A stretch of DNA of 64,000 nucleotides from Leucobacter tenebrionis (lineage in GTDB: Bacteria; Actinomycetota; Actinomycetes; Actinomycetales; Microbacteriaceae), in the NCBI RefSeq assembly GCF_019884725.1, contig NZ_CP082322.1:1-64000 (forward strand). Reading direction: 5' to 3'. The position numbers and the translations under genes were made by a program. Below, in pieces: positions 25,748-35,788 of this stretch (the first letter of the stretch is position 1; each line of letters begins with the position of its first letter). The notes beneath the pieces are model-generated. The model saw only the letters and a list, made by a program, of their open reading frames with translations, was not told the origin of the DNA and did not search any database.

Positions 25748-25761
25748 CCACCCGCGGGTGG
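25748..25761. promoter_or_regulatory. Second operator-like palindrome CCACCC-GC-GGGTGG
   Basis: Perfect 14-bp palindrome with the same half-site as 25703-25718. It ends 21 bp before GATACC (25783-25788), a possible -10 of the kinase-regulator operon, so it covers the -35 region. Binding by the NarL-type regulator encoded downstream would be consistent. Confidence 0.65.
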
Positions 25762-25880
25762 TGGTCGCCTCGGCCTCGCCCCGATACCGTGAAGGCGCGG
25801 GATCCAGCGGCGGCCGGGCTTGGCAGTCGTTCGGCGACCGAGGAGCGGCCTACGGGACGACGGAGACACGAGGAGGGACC

Positions 25881-27143
25881 ATGAGAGGCGACGCCACTTT
25901 GTTCGATCCCGGTGCGCTCGATGCCGTCGCGCTCGACGAGCCGGTGCTCCGGCGCCCCCGCGTCGTGCGCTGGTTCGCGGCGCGCCCGCGAATCGCCGAC
26001 GTGCTCGTGATCCTCGCGTGCACCGTCCCCACCCTGGCGGCGCTGATCCTCGTCCCGCCCCCGCACGCCTGGCTCGGCTACCTGTGCGCCGCGGGGGTCG
26101 CGGTCGCCTTCTGGTGGCGACGCAGCCATCCCCTCATCGTGCTGCTCGCCGTCGTCGCGCTCGCGACGCTGAACCCGCTCTCGGAAAGGGGTGTGACGAC
26201 GGCGTTCTTCGAGAGTGCCTTCGCCCTCTACGCGCTCGCGAGCTACTCGCGGCTGCGGACGGCGATCATCGGGTACCTGCTCAGTGAAGGCGTGATCCTC
26301 GCCACGGCCGGGCTCGCGATCGTGCTGGGGATCCGCGACGGCTGGCCCGCCGTGGGGCTCCAGCTGGGCTCCCTCGTCGCGCTCGCCCTCGGCATCGCGG
26401 TGCGGGCGAGCCGATCGCGCCGCGAGGCGATCGAGGAGCTCGTGACGCTCCGCGAGGACCGCGCCGCGGCCGCCGAGCGGGCGCGCATCACCGCCGAGAT
26501 GCACGATGTGGTCGCGCACTCGGTGACCGTCATGATCGCCCTCGCCGGGGGAGCCGCGGCGGGCTGGGAGAAGCACCCCGAGCGGGCGCGCACCGCCCTC
26601 GACCAGCTCGGCAGCGTCGGAGCGCGCACCCTCGAAGAGATGCAGCGGATCCTCCGGGTGCTCCGCGAGAACGACGCGGAGCTGGACCGGAACCTCGAGA
26701 CATCCGGCCACAACGTTCCGTCCATCGAAGAACTCGTCGAGGTGTTCAGAGCAGCGGGGCTTCCCGTCACCCTGACCGCCGAGGGCGCGGAGCTCGCGGA
26801 CGCGAGTGCCGACCCGGTGCTGCAGACCACGGTGCACCGGATCGTTCAGGAGGCCCTCACCAATGCGCTCCGCCACGCCGGCGACGCCACCTTCGTCGCC
26901 GTCGAGGTCGCGCACGCCGACGGGCGGATCATCGTGTCGGTGACGGACAACGGATCCGGGACGAAACCGGGGTCGAGCGTCGGCGCCGGGGTCGGGCTGC
27001 GAGCGATGCGCGAGCGGGCGGCGGCGTTCGGCGGCGAGTTCTCGGCCGGGCCCATCCCGAGTCGCGACGACGCTCCGGGCCGCGGATGGCGTACGCGCGT
27101 CTCCCTACCCGTGTCCCTCTCCCGTGAGGAGGGAGCAGCATGA
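25881..27143 (+). CDS. Histidine kinase of the NarL/DesK type
   Basis: 420-aa membrane sensor. About five N-terminal helices span residues 38-175 with little extracellular loop, so it likely senses the membrane or a transporter. The dimerisation domain HisKA_3 has H208 in ITAEMHDVVAHSVTVMI. The HATPase_c domain (about 310-412) has VQEALTNALRHAG and VTDNGSGTKPGSS...GVGLRAMRERAAAFGG. The start is the ATG at 25881 after GAGGAGGG; an earlier in-frame start at 25758 lacks an RBS. Its stop overlaps the regulator's ATG, giving a two-gene operon. Confidence 0.93.
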   Translation: MRGDATLFDPGALDAVALDEPVLRRPRVVRWFAARPRIADVLVILACTVPTLAALILVPPPHAWLGYLCAAGVAVAFWWRRSHPLIVLLAVVALATLNPLSERGVTTAFFESAFALYALASYSRLRTAIIGYLLSEGVILATAGLAIVLGIRDGWPAVGLQLGSLVALALGIAVRASRSRREAIEELVTLREDRAAAAERARITAEMHDVVAHSVTVMIALAGGAAAGWEKHPERARTALDQLGSVGARTLEEMQRILRVLRENDAELDRNLETSGHNVPSIEELVEVFRAAGLPVTLTAEGAELADASADPVLQTTVHRIVQEALTNALRHAGDATFVAVEVAHADGRIIVSVTDNGSGTKPGSSVGAGVGLRAMRERAAAFGGEFSAGPIPSRDDAPGRGWRTRVSLPVSLSREEGAA

Positions 27144-27835
27144 CGGACCGGACACCGCCGAGGATCAGCGTCGTCGTTGTCGACGACCAGCCGCTCGAGC
27201 GCGCCGGGAACGCCCTCATCCTCGACTCGGACGACGAGATCGAGGTCGTCGCAGAGGCGGGCGACGGCGTCGAGGCCCTCGGGGTGGTCGCGGAGGCACG
27301 ACCGGACATCGTGCTCATGGACGTGCGGATGCCGCTCATGAACGGCATCGAAGCCACCCGGATCATCTCCGAGCGCGAGCCGGGCACGCGGGTCATCGTG
27401 CTCACGACGTTCGACCTGGACGAGTACGCCTTCGGCAGCCTCAAGGCCGGGGCGAGCGCGTTCCTCCTGAAGAGCACGAAGCCCGCGGCGCTCATCGACG
27501 CGGTGAAGACCGTCGCATCAGGATCGGCCGTCGCCGCTCCGCGATTGACGGCGAAGCTCATCGAGCACTATCTCGGGCGGTCCGACCCGATGCGCGCGGA
27601 CGAGCCCGTCGATGAGAGCGGCACCCTCGAGGTGCTCAGCCCGAGAGAACGGGAGATCTTCATCGCGATCGTGCGGGGCCTGAGCAACACCGAGATCGGG
27701 GAGGAGCTCTTCCTCGCTCCGTCGACGATCAAATCCCACGTCAACTCGATCTTCGCCAAACTGAGGCTGCGTGATCGGGTTCACGCGGTGATCCTCGGGT
27801 ACGAACTCGGGTTGGCGCCGCGGGGCGCAGGATGA
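27140..27835 (+). CDS. LuxR/NarL-family response regulator
   Basis: 231-aa partner of the kinase. The receiver (about 8-130) has VVVDDQPLERAG, phospho-acceptor D61 in LMDVRMPLMNG and the conserved lysine in SAFLLKSTKP. The C-terminal HTH (about 165-228) has LSPREREIFIAIVRGLSNTEIGEELFLAPSTIKSHVNSIFAKL. It overlaps the kinase gene by 4 bp. It probably binds the two ACCACCC palindromes upstream of the operon and so also controls the divergent ABC exporter. Confidence 0.93.
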   Translation: MTDRTPPRISVVVVDDQPLERAGNALILDSDDEIEVVAEAGDGVEALGVVAEARPDIVLMDVRMPLMNGIEATRIISEREPGTRVIVLTTFDLDEYAFGSLKAGASAFLLKSTKPAALIDAVKTVASGSAVAAPRLTAKLIEHYLGRSDPMRADEPVDESGTLEVLSPREREIFIAIVRGLSNTEIGEELFLAPSTIKSHVNSIFAKLRLRDRVHAVILGYELGLAPRGAG

Positions 27836-27902
27836 CGGGAGAACCGGGCATCGCGGATCAGACCGAACGCCGATCGAAGCAGCCCCGCCCGCGCAGCCGC
27901 AT

Positions 27903-30900
27903 TCATTCCACCGTGCCGAGCGGCTGGCGCGCGGTCGTGGGGGAGCCGGCCTCGAGGCCGTGCCGCAGGCGTCCCGCGCGCGGCGCCTTGATCGGCACTT
28001 CCATCTTCATGGCCTCGACGATAGCCACGGTGTCGCCCTCTGCGACGGTCGAGCCGTCAGCGGCCCTCCACGAGCTGAGCGTGCCCGCGAAGGGTGCCAG
28101 CACCTCGCCGGGGTCGGGAGTGCGGTCCTCCCCGGGAGCCGTGGCTGCGGCCGCCGGCGAGAACTCGGCGCTGCACTCCTCCTCGATCCAGCGCGTGTGC
28201 ACGGCGAAGCCGGCCTCCCCGGTCGCTGTGAACGCGGGATCCTCCACCACGAACCGGTCGAAGGGCAGCACCGAGGCGACACCCTCGATCTCGAACTCGG
28301 CGAGCGCACGTCGGGCGCGGGCCAGCGCCTCTTCGCGATCCCGCCCCCAGATGATCAGCTTGGCGAGGAGCGAATCGAAGGAACCGGGGATCGCCTGCCC
28401 GGCCTCGAACCCCGAGTCGAGGCGCACGCCCTGGCCGCCCGGCGGATCGAAGCGGGTGAGCGTGCCCGGCGTCGGCAGGTAGTCGAGTCCCGGATCCTCG
28501 GCGTTGATGCGGAACTCGATCGCGTGGCCGAAGACCGGTATCTCATCGGGCACCCGCATGGGGTCGCCTGCTGCGATCCTGAACTGCTCCTGCACGAGGT
28601 CGATCCCGGTCACCTGCTCCGTGACGGGATGCTCCACCTGCAGGCGCGTGTTCACCTCGAGAAACGAGAGAGTGCCGTCTGAGCCGAGCAGGAACTCGAC
28701 GGTGCCGACGCCCACGTACCCCGCAGCACCGCAGATGTCGGCTGCGGCGCGGTGGATCCTCTCCCGCAGCCCGTCGCTCAGGAACGGTGCGGGCGCCTCC
28801 TCGACCAGTTTCTGGTTGCGGCGCTGCAGCGAGCAGTCGCGGGTTCCGAGCACCGCGATGCGGCCGGTCCGATCACCCAGCACCTGGGCCTCGATGTGGC
28901 GGGGACGCTCGAGGAAGCGCTCGACGAGGCACTCGCCCTGCCCGAAGGCCCCCACGGCCTCGCGCACCGCCGACTCGTACGCCTCGGCGATCGACTCGCG
29001 CTCGTGCACCACCCGCATGCCGCGACCGCCGCCGCCGTGCACCGCCTTGATCGCGATGGGAAGACCGTGCGCGTCGGCGAACGCCTCGACGTCGGCTGCG
29101 GTGCGCACCGGAGCGTTGGTCCCCGGCACGAGCGGCGCACCGACCTCCGCCGCCAGCGTGCGGGCCCGCGCCTTATCTCCCAGCAGCTCGATGGTCTCGG
29201 GATCCGGGCCGATCCACACGAGACCCGCCTCGGTCACGGCGCGCGCGAAGGCCGCGCTCTCGGAAAGGAAGCCGTACCCGGGATGCACCGCGTCGGCGCC
29301 CGAGAGCCGGGCAGCCTCGAGCAGCTTCCCGGTATCGAGGTACGTCTCGTCGGGCGTCTCGCCGTGGAGCGCGTAGGCGTCGTCCGCCGCCCGCACGTGG
29401 AGCGCGTCGGCCTCCCCATCGGCGTACACCGCGACCGAGCGCAGCCCGGCCTCTCGGGCGGCCCGGATCACGCGCACGGCGATCTCGCCTCGGTTCGCGA
29501 CGAGCACGGTGGAGACGGGGCGGGCGGGCGCGTCCGAGGGCGAGCTCATCGCCCGCCCGCTCTCATGGGAGGAGCGGTTCGGGGGAGCGTGGGGGACGAA
29601 GCGCACTCTCGCGCCGGCGGGCAGCTGCGCGGCGAGATCGAGATCCTCCTCGCACACGACGCCGATCACGGGGTAGCCCCCCGTCAAGGGGTGATCGGCG
29701 AGGAACAGAACGGGCTGCCCGTCGGGCGGGACCTGCAGGGCCCCGGTGACGAGCCCCTCGCTGGGGAGTTCGAGCCCGATGCGATCGTCTGAGCGGATCA
29801 GCGGCGTGCCCGCCAACCGCACCCCCACCCGGTCGCTGCTCGGGGTGACGCTCCAGACCTGGTTCCAGAGCCGCGCGGCTCCCGTCGGGTCCTCGCGCGC
29901 GAACCAGTCGTCGCGCGGGCCGGGCACGACGCGCAGCACGGCGACCCGATCGGCGCGCGGCAGCCTGCCGCGAGTCGGGGCCGGATCGGCCGGATCGGTC
30001 ACTGCCAGCCGCCCGGCATGCACGGTAGCGCCCGCCTCGAGCGGCGCGGGTCCGAGCCCCGCGAGAGTGTCGCGCGCCGCGCTGCCGAGCACGATCGGAG
30101 CGTCGACGCCGCCGCGGAGCGCCAGCACGGTGCGGAGGCCGCTGCCGGGCTCGGCGAGCGCGAGCGTCTCGCCCGCCGATAGCTCGAATGCCTGCCCGTG
30201 CGGCACGGACCGCTCGCCCAGCGCGCCGGCGATCCGCCCCGGCCGCGGAGCGCCGGTCATCGCCAGCACGGTATCGGCACGAGCCCGAACCGCGAACTCG
30301 CCGAGACCGAGCTCGAGCACCGCCGCGCTCGGGTCGTTACCGACCAGGCTGTTGGCACTGTCGAGCGCGCCGCGATCCGCGGCTCCCGAAGCGCCCACTC
30401 CCATTGCAGCGAGGCCGGCGCGACCGCGATCCTGGATCGTCGTGTTGAGGCCCGGGCTCACGACCGTCAGGGAGGGCCCTGCGGAGGGGCCGGGTTCACG
30501 AGGCTCGCCCGTTTCGCCCGTCCTCCCGGGCTGACCAGCGCGCTCGGTGCCGATCCCGGCAGCGGTCCCAGCTACCCCGGCGGCTTCGGCGGTCTCGGCG
30601 GTCTCAGCGGTCTCGGCGGCCGCGGTGACGCGCAGCGGTGCTCGCACGGGGGCGAACCGCACCCGGTCGCCGGGAGTCAGCAGCGCCGGCCGCTCGCGAT
30701 CCAGATCCCACATCACGGCATCGGTGCGCCCGATCAGCTGCCACCCGCCGGGGCTCCGCCTGGGATACACCCCCGAGAAGGGGCCCGCGAGGCCCACCGA
30801 ACCGGCGTCGACGCGCGGTCTCGGGCTCGAACGGCGCGGCACGTCGAGGGCGGGGTCGCCGCCGGAGAGATAGGCGAAGCCCGGGGCGAATCCGGTGAAG

Positions 30901-31286
30901 GCGACCGTGTACTGCGGGGCGCTGTGCCGGGCGATGACCTGATCGACGCTCATGCCGGTGAGCTCGGCCACCTCGGCGAGGTCGACGCCGTCGTAGCTCA
31001 CCGGGATCAGCGTCTCGGATCCGCCGTCGGCGCGTGCGCTCGCCGCCGGGTCGCCCTCGAGCAGAGCTCCGAGGCGGGTCTCGAAAGCGCGCGCGTCGCG
31101 GGCCTCGCCGCCGCGCACCAGCACGGTCTCGGCGGCCGGCACCAACTCGTCGAAGCGCAGCTCACCGCTCTCACCGGCGGCGGTCAGCGCGGCGAGCACC
31201 TCGAGGGCGCCCTCGAGGCTGCCGCAGTCGAGCAGCACGGCGTCGCTGCCCGCGGCGCGCAGGCGCACCCGCTCCACGGGGCTCAT
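27903..31286 (-). CDS. PxpB-PxpC-biotin carboxylase-BCCP fusion protein
   Basis: A single 1127-aa frame with four modules. Residues about 1-220 are PxpB/KipI-like (carboxyltransferase C/D half): [32 protein letters not shown]. An Ala/Thr/Glu-rich linker (about 221-263) follows. Residues about 264-575 are PxpC/KipA-like ([38 protein letters not shown]). Residues about 595-1040 are biotin carboxylase ([44 protein letters not shown]). The end is a biotin carrier domain with EAMKM and K1094 as the biotinylation site. No stop separates the parts. Its ATG overlaps the pxpA stop. Urea carboxylase uses the same modules as BC-AHS-BCCP, so this is a permutation. 5-Oxoproline cleavage or an amide carboxylation are the likely reactions; which one is not decided. 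Confidence 0.9.
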   Translation of the reverse strand: MSPVERVRLRAAGSDAVLLDCGSLEGALEVLAALTAAGESGELRFDELVPAAETVLVRGGEARDARAFETRLGALLEGDPAASARADGGSETLIPVSYDGVDLAEVAELTGMSVDQVIARHSAPQYTVAFTGFAPGFAYLSGGDPALDVPRRSSPRPRVDAGSVGLAGPFSGVYPRRSPGGWQLIGRTDAVMWDLDRERPALLTPGDRVRFAPVRAPLRVTAAAETAETAETAEAAGVAGTAAGIGTERAGQPGRTGETGEPREPGPSAGPSLTVVSPGLNTTIQDRGRAGLAAMGVGASGAADRGALDSANSLVGNDPSAAVLELGLGEFAVRARADTVLAMTGAPRPGRIAGALGERSVPHGQAFELSAGETLALAEPGSGLRTVLALRGGVDAPIVLGSAARDTLAGLGPAPLEAGATVHAGRLAVTDPADPAPTRGRLPRADRVAVLRVVPGPRDDWFAREDPTGAARLWNQVWSVTPSSDRVGVRLAGTPLIRSDDRIGLELPSEGLVTGALQVPPDGQPVLFLADHPLTGGYPVIGVVCEEDLDLAAQLPAGARVRFVPHAPPNRSSHESGRAMSSPSDAPARPVSTVLVANRGEIAVRVIRAAREAGLRSVAVYADGEADALHVRAADDAYALHGETPDETYLDTGKLLEAARLSGADAVHPGYGFLSESAAFARAVTEAGLVWIGPDPETIELLGDKARARTLAAEVGAPLVPGTNAPVRTAADVEAFADAHGLPIAIKAVHGGGGRGMRVVHERESIAEAYESAVREAVGAFGQGECLVERFLERPRHIEAQVLGDRTGRIAVLGTRDCSLQRRNQKLVEEAPAPFLSDGLRERIHRAAADICGAAGYVGVGTVEFLLGSDGTLSFLEVNTRLQVEHPVTEQVTGIDLVQEQFRIAAGDPMRVPDEIPVFGHAIEFRINAEDPGLDYLPTPGTLTRFDPPGGQGVRLDSGFEAGQAIPGSFDSLLAKLIIWGRDREEALARARRALAEFEIEGVASVLPFDRFVVEDPAFTATGEAGFAVHTRWIEEECSAEFSPAAAATAPGEDRTPDPGEVLAPFAGTLSSWRAADGSTVAEGDTVAIVEAMKMEVPIKAPRAGRLRHGLEAGSPTTARQPLGTVE

Positions 31287-32047
31287 CGCCGCCCCGCGAA
31301 GGACTCCAGCGTCGCGCCTGCGTCGATCAGCCGATCCCGCACCGCCACCGCCATCCGCACCGCGCCGTCGCTGTCGCCGTGCACGCAGATGGACTCGGCC
31401 CGAAGCCGCACCTCGCTGCCGTCGCGCGCGGTGACCACGCCCTCCCGCACGAGGCGCACCATGCGATCGGCGACCTCGACCGGGTCGTGCAGCACCGCTC
31501 CCGGGTCGCGCCGCGATACGAGCGCTCCGCTCGGCTCATAGGCGCGGTCGGCGAAGGCCTCGGGCACGGCGCGCATGCCCGCAGCCTCTGCCTGATCCAC
31601 CAGCTGCGAGGCAGCGAGGCACACGAGCGGCAGTTCGGGATCGACCGCGCGTATCGCGCGGATCACCGCCGCGGCCTGCCGCTCGTCCCGCGCGATCGTG
31701 TTGTAGAGCGCACCGTGCGGCTTCACGTAGCGCACCTCGGTTCCGGCGACGCGCGCGAGTGCCTGCAGCGCGCCGATCTGGTAGATCACGTCGGCCTCGA
31801 GCTCGGCGTCCGACAGATTCATCTCGCGCCGCCCGAATCCGACGAGGTCGGGGTAGGCGACGTGCGCCCCCACCGTGACCCCGTGCGCGGTCGCGGCACG
31901 CAGAGTCTCGAGTACCGAGCGCGGGTCTCCCGCGTGGAACCCGCAGGCGACGTTCGCGCTCGTCACCACGTCGAGCATCGCCTCGTCGTCTCCCATGCGC
32001 CAGGCGCCGTAGTGCTCGCCCAGGTCGCTGTTCACATCGATCCGCAT
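31283..32047 (-). CDS. pxpA: 5-oxoprolinase subunit A (LamB/YcsF family)
   Basis: Cytosolic hydrolase-like subunit that opens 5-oxoproline to glutamate together with PxpB and PxpC. The 254-aa protein has the family signature [15 protein letters not shown] and [12 protein letters not shown]. It also has [30 protein letters not shown] and the C-terminal [14 protein letters not shown]. Length is normal. It is the first gene of a two-gene operon, and its TGA overlaps the ATG of the fusion protein, so the two polypeptides are made in a coupled fashion. Presence of PxpA favours 5-oxoproline as substrate of the complex. Confidence 0.93.
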   Translation of the reverse strand: MRIDVNSDLGEHYGAWRMGDDEAMLDVVTSANVACGFHAGDPRSVLETLRAATAHGVTVGAHVAYPDLVGFGRREMNLSDAELEADVIYQIGALQALARVAGTEVRYVKPHGALYNTIARDERQAAAVIRAIRAVDPELPLVCLAASQLVDQAEAAGMRAVPEAFADRAYEPSGALVSRRDPGAVLHDPVEVADRMVRLVREGVVTARDGSEVRLRAESICVHGDSDGAVRMAVAVRDRLIDAGATLESFAGRR

Positions 32048-32280
32048 GGTGCGCTCCTTCGCTATCGATCCCGCTTCAGACTATTGCGAGTGCTCGGCTC
32101 GCGAGGAACCCGACGGCCTCGCGACGCCGCGTTCGCATACCGGATGCCTGACGGGGTGCCGGGGTCTCACCATCGACACTATGCTCGTGAGCATGTGCGC
32201 AAGGACCTCTCACGGCTCGCCCTCGGAATCCGCAGACCGGTGCGGACACCCGCACGAGCCGGTGAGCGGAGCCTGACGCC
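32048..32280. other. Divergent promoter region of pxpA and the cyclase-family gene
   Basis: 233 bp without a gene. It contains the perfect palindrome ATGCTC-GT-GAGCAT (32181-32194) with TATGCT overlapping it as a possible -10 for the cyclase gene. No other signal stands out. Confidence 0.4.
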
Positions 32281-33048
32281 ATGCGCATGATCGACCTCAG
32301 CCACCCGGTGACGGCCGGCATGATGGTCTACCCGGGCGACCCGGAGGTGCGTTCGCACGAGGCCCTCCACGTCGGCTCGGACGGCGTCGCGGTCACGGAG
32401 CTCACCCTCGGCTCGCACACCGGCACCCACATCGACGCGCCCTCGCACACGGTCGAGGGTGGCCGCACGATCGACCGGATCCCGCTCGACGCACTGACGG
32501 GAGAGGCGCTGGTCCTGCACGTCGCCGACCGGGCGGGGGAGTCGCAGCGCATCGACGCCGCGATGCTCGGGCTCGAGCGGTTCGCATCGGTGCCCCCGCT
32601 CGTGGCGATCCGCACGGGCTGGGATCGCCGCTTCGGCGAGGAGCGCGCGCTGCGCCACCCCTTCCTCTGCCCGGAGGCCGCGCGGGAACTGCGGGATCGC
32701 GGCATGCGCGTGCTCATCGTCGACACGCTCAGCCCGGATCCCTCTGCGCCCGTTTCCTCCGAGACCGACCCCTCCGCGCCGGTGCCGGCCGGCGCCTCCG
32801 GGAGCCTGCCGGGAGACGTCGATCCCGAGCAGGCGCTGCCGGTGCACGCCGTGGTGCTCGGGGGCGACGGCGCCATCGTCGAGAACGCCCGCGGCCTCGA
32901 AGCGCTCGGGGAGCGGGCCGAGATCGGGATCTTCCCGCTGCCGCTCGCGGGAGCCGACGGGGCACCGGCCCGGCTCGTCGCCTGGGTGGACGAGGATCGG
33001 GACCCCGCGGCCCTTGCGGAAGGGGGAGGGCATCGCCCAGGCTGGTAG
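32281..33048 (+). CDS. Cyclase-family amidohydrolase (kynurenine formamidase-like)
   Basis: 255-aa metal-dependent hydrolase of the cyclase family. Substrates in the family are N-formylkynurenine, isatin or cyclic amides. The metal-binding motif [14 protein letters not shown] is intact, with MVYPGDPEV near the N-terminus and [20 protein letters not shown] near the C-terminus. Residues about 152-180 ([23 protein letters not shown]) are an unusual low-complexity insertion. It is divergent from pxpA, so a shared role in cyclic amide breakdown is plausible but not shown. An alternative start lies 6 bp downstream. Confidence 0.8.
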   Translation: MRMIDLSHPVTAGMMVYPGDPEVRSHEALHVGSDGVAVTELTLGSHTGTHIDAPSHTVEGGRTIDRIPLDALTGEALVLHVADRAGESQRIDAAMLGLERFASVPPLVAIRTGWDRRFGEERALRHPFLCPEAARELRDRGMRVLIVDTLSPDPSAPVSSETDPSAPVPAGASGSLPGDVDPEQALPVHAVVLGGDGAIVENARGLEALGERAEIGIFPLPLAGADGAPARLVAWVDEDRDPAALAEGGGHRPGW

Positions 33049-33064
33049 GAGAGGGAAGGGGCGC

Positions 33065-35239
33065 ATGAGCGAGCACCATCATCACGCGGCTGACCACGAC
33101 CAGCGGGCCGAGCGCGAAGACCGGGCCGACCGCGAGGGGCACCGAGGCGGGGAGGATCACGCCGGTCACGAAGCCCATATGGGGCACGGAGATCACGAGG
33201 CCCGCATGGGCCACGCGGGGCACTCGGGTCATGCGGGGCACTCCGGTCACTCGGGTCATGCGGGTCATGTCGGCCACGCCGCTCGCTTCCAGCGGCTGTT
33301 CTGGATCATGCTCGTGCTCGCGGTGCCGGTGGTCGCCTGCTCGCCAATGTTCGCCATGCTGCTCGGGTACGAGGTGCCGGCGTGGGCACTCTGGGTGTCG
33401 CCGGCGCTCGGCACGGTCATGTACGCCTGGGGCGGGGCGCCGTTCCTGAGCGGTGCGGTGAGCGAGATCCGGGATCGCAAACCCGGCATGATGCTGCTCA
33501 TCGGGCTCGCGATCACCGTCGCGTTCTTCTCCTCGTGGGGTGCGAGTCTGGGCCTGCTCGACCACCAGCTCGACTTCTGGTGGGAGCTGGCGCTGCTGGT
33601 GGTGATCATGCTGCTGGGGCACTGGGTCGAGATGCGCTCGCTCGCGCAGACGACCTCGGCGCTCGACTCGCTGGCGGCGCTGCTGCCGGACGAGGCCGAG
33701 CGGCTGGAGGGCGACGACGTCGTCACCGTGGCGCCGACCGAGCTGCGGATCGACGACCTCGTCGTGGTGCGTCCGGGCGGTCGTGTGCCTGCGGACGGAC
33801 GTATCGTGCAGGGGTCGGCGAGCATGGACGAGTCGATGCTCACGGGGGAGTCGCGCCCCGTGCGGCGAGGCGAGGGCGACCGGGTCGTGGCCGGCACGGT
33901 GGCCACGGATTCCGGGGTGCGCGTCGAGGTCACCGCGATCGGCGGCGACACCGCTCTCGCGGGGATCCAGCGGCTGGTCGAGCAGGCGCAGAACTCCACC
34001 TCGCGGGCGCAGAGGATCGCGGATCGCGCGGCCGCGCTGCTGTTCTGGTTCGCACTCGGATCCGCGGTGATCACCGGGATCGTCTGGGCCCTCGTCGGCC
34101 TGCCCGACGAGGGGGTGGTGCGAACGGTCACCGTGCTGGTGATCGCCTGCCCGCACGCGCTCGGGCTGGCGATCCCGCTCGTCGTCTCGATCGCGACGGA
34201 GCGCGCGGCGCGCGCGGGCATCTTGGTGAAGGATCGCCTGGCGCTCGAGAGCATGCGCGGCGTCGACGCGGTGCTCTTCGACAAGACGGGCACCCTGACG
34301 AAGGGGACCCCGGCGGTGACAGCCGTGGAGCCGGCCGGCGCCGCCGATCCCGACGAACTGCTCGCGCTCGCGGCAGCGGCCGAGTCCGATTCCGAGCATC
34401 CCCTCGCGCGGGCGATCGTGCGGGCGGCGGAGGAGCGCGGTCTCGCGGTGCCCGACTCCCGCGGGTTCTCGTCCTCTCCCGCGGTCGGCGTGCGAGCCGA
34501 GGTCGACGGCCGCTCGGTGCAGGTCGGGGGCCCGTACCTGCTCGAGCAGGAGGGGGCGCGCGAGCTGCCCGTCGCCGACGAGTGGCGCGCGGAGGGCGCG
34601 ATCATCCTGCACGTGCTCGTGGACGGGCGCACGGTCGGCGCGCTGCGGCTCGCCGACGAGGTGCGTCCCGAATCCCGTGCGGCGATCGCTGAGCTCCACC
34701 GACGCGGGGTGCAGGTGATGATGATCACGGGCGATGCCGAGGCGGTGGCCGCGTCGGTCGCGAGGGAGCTCGGCATCGACCGCTTCTTCGCCGGCGTGCG
34801 CCCCGAGGACAAGGCCTCTCGCGTCGAGGATCTGCAGCGCGAGGGGCGCCGCGTCGCGATGGTCGGCGACGGCGTGAACGATGCGCCGGCGCTGGCGCAG
34901 GCCGACGTGGGCCTCGCGATCGGAGCGGGAACGGACGTCGCGATCGCATCGGCCGGGGTGATCCTCGCGAGCGACGACCCGCGCGGAGTGGTGTCGGTGA
35001 TCGATCTGTCCGCCGCGAGCTACCGCAAGATGCGGCAGAACCTCTGGTGGGCGGCCGGCTACAACCTGGTATCGGTGCCGCTCGCGGCGGGGGTGCTCGC
35101 GCCGATCGGCTTCGTGCTGCCGATGTCGGTGGGGGCGGTGCTCATGTCGCTCTCGACGGTGGTGGTCGCGCTCAACGCGCAGCTGCTGCGCCGCCTGGAT
35201 CTGCGGCCGGGGGAGCCGGTGGAGACGCCCGGGGTGTGA
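33065..35239 (+). CDS. copB: CopB-type heavy-metal P1B ATPase with histidine-rich N-terminus
   Basis: 724-aa copper/heavy-metal exporting ATPase of the plasma membrane. The first 75 residues are histidine-rich, with [20 protein letters not shown]-like repeats, and replace the CxxC metal-binding domains of CopA. About eight membrane helices follow. The membrane metal motif is CPH ([11 protein letters not shown]362), the CopB/P1B-3 form. The phosphorylation site is D406 in [10 protein letters not shown], followed by SEHPLA and [16 protein letters not shown]. The ATG at 33065 has the SD AGAGGGAAGGGG; the upstream extension is rejected. No adjacent metallochaperone or CsoR gene. Confidence 0.93.
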   Translation: MSEHHHHAADHDQRAEREDRADREGHRGGEDHAGHEAHMGHGDHEARMGHAGHSGHAGHSGHSGHAGHVGHAARFQRLFWIMLVLAVPVVACSPMFAMLLGYEVPAWALWVSPALGTVMYAWGGAPFLSGAVSEIRDRKPGMMLLIGLAITVAFFSSWGASLGLLDHQLDFWWELALLVVIMLLGHWVEMRSLAQTTSALDSLAALLPDEAERLEGDDVVTVAPTELRIDDLVVVRPGGRVPADGRIVQGSASMDESMLTGESRPVRRGEGDRVVAGTVATDSGVRVEVTAIGGDTALAGIQRLVEQAQNSTSRAQRIADRAAALLFWFALGSAVITGIVWALVGLPDEGVVRTVTVLVIACPHALGLAIPLVVSIATERAARAGILVKDRLALESMRGVDAVLFDKTGTLTKGTPAVTAVEPAGAADPDELLALAAAAESDSEHPLARAIVRAAEERGLAVPDSRGFSSSPAVGVRAEVDGRSVQVGGPYLLEQEGARELPVADEWRAEGAIILHVLVDGRTVGALRLADEVRPESRAAIAELHRRGVQVMMITGDAEAVAASVARELGIDRFFAGVRPEDKASRVEDLQREGRRVAMVGDGVNDAPALAQADVGLAIGAGTDVAIASAGVILASDDPRGVVSVIDLSAASYRKMRQNLWWAAGYNLVSVPLAAGVLAPIGFVLPMSVGAVLMSLSTVVVALNAQLLRRLDLRPGEPVETPGV
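33200..33285 (+). repeat. Imperfect 9-bp repeats encoding His-Xaa-Gly in copB
   Basis: Repeated units such as CACTCGGGTCATGCGGGG code for Gly-His-Ala/Ser. They form the metal-binding tail of the ATPase and may vary in number between strains. Confidence 0.7.
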
Positions 35240-35332
35240 TCGGTGGCCTGGGCCCCGGACCCCGGCGTACAGCGGGTCCCCGGGCGCAGCGCGGAGCAGC
35301 GGAGAGCCGTCGCGTCGGAGTAGAGTACCCGG

Positions 35333-35788
35333 GTGAGCAGGGGACGGAGCGGAGCGAGGGCGCGATCCCTGCTGCCCGATCTCGCCGTGGTCGCGGTGGG
35401 CGGCGCAGCCGGATCCCTCGCCCGGTACCTCCTATCGCTCGCGATCGGTTCCCGGGGCGACTTCCCGCTCGCCGTGCTCGTGGTCAACGTCGTCGGGGCG
35501 CTGCTGCTCGGGTTGCTCGTGGAAGTCGTCACCCGGGCAGGCGGCGACGGGGGACGCTGGCGCACGGCGCGCCTGCTGCTCGGCACGGGCGCGCTGGGCG
35601 GTTTCACGACCTACAGCCTGCTGGCCGCCGACCTGGCGGGCCTGCTGCTCGACGGAGCCTTCGGCGTGGCGGCGCTGTATGCGGTGCTCACGCTCGTGCT
35701 CGGCGGTGCGGCGAGCTGGTGCGGTGTACTGGCGGGGCGGATGCTCGTCCGCCGGCCTCGGGATGCGGCGGGGGAGGTACCGCGATGA
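35333..35788 (+). CDS. crcB: CrcB/Fluc fluoride channel subunit 1
   Basis: 151-aa membrane protein with four helices, subunit of a fluoride-selective channel that lowers cytosolic F-. It shows VVAVGGAAGSLARYLLSLAIG, LVVNVVGALLLGLL and LLGTGALGGFTTYSLLAADL. It has the GGFTT core but Tyr-Ser where the partner has Phe-Ser, as expected when two non-identical subunits form the dual-topology dimer. GTG start. Its TGA overlaps the next ATG, so both are coupled. No fluoride riboswitch is recognisable upstream. Confidence 0.9.
   Translation: MSRGRSGARARSLLPDLAVVAVGGAAGSLARYLLSLAIGSRGDFPLAVLVVNVVGALLLGLLVEVVTRAGGDGGRWRTARLLLGTGALGGFTTYSLLAADLAGLLLDGAFGVAALYAVLTLVLGGAASWCGVLAGRMLVRRPRDAAGEVPR

Noticed and set aside
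29549-29549. Separate biotin carboxylase gene starting at an internal ATG (residue 580 of the fusion)
   Set aside because: No stop codon lies between the PxpC-like part and this ATG and no clear SD precedes it, so a continuous polypeptide is simpler; internal initiation cannot be excluded.
35240-35332. Fluoride riboswitch before crcB
   Set aside because: The 93-bp gap has no recognisable pseudoknot consensus; regulation may be absent or different.
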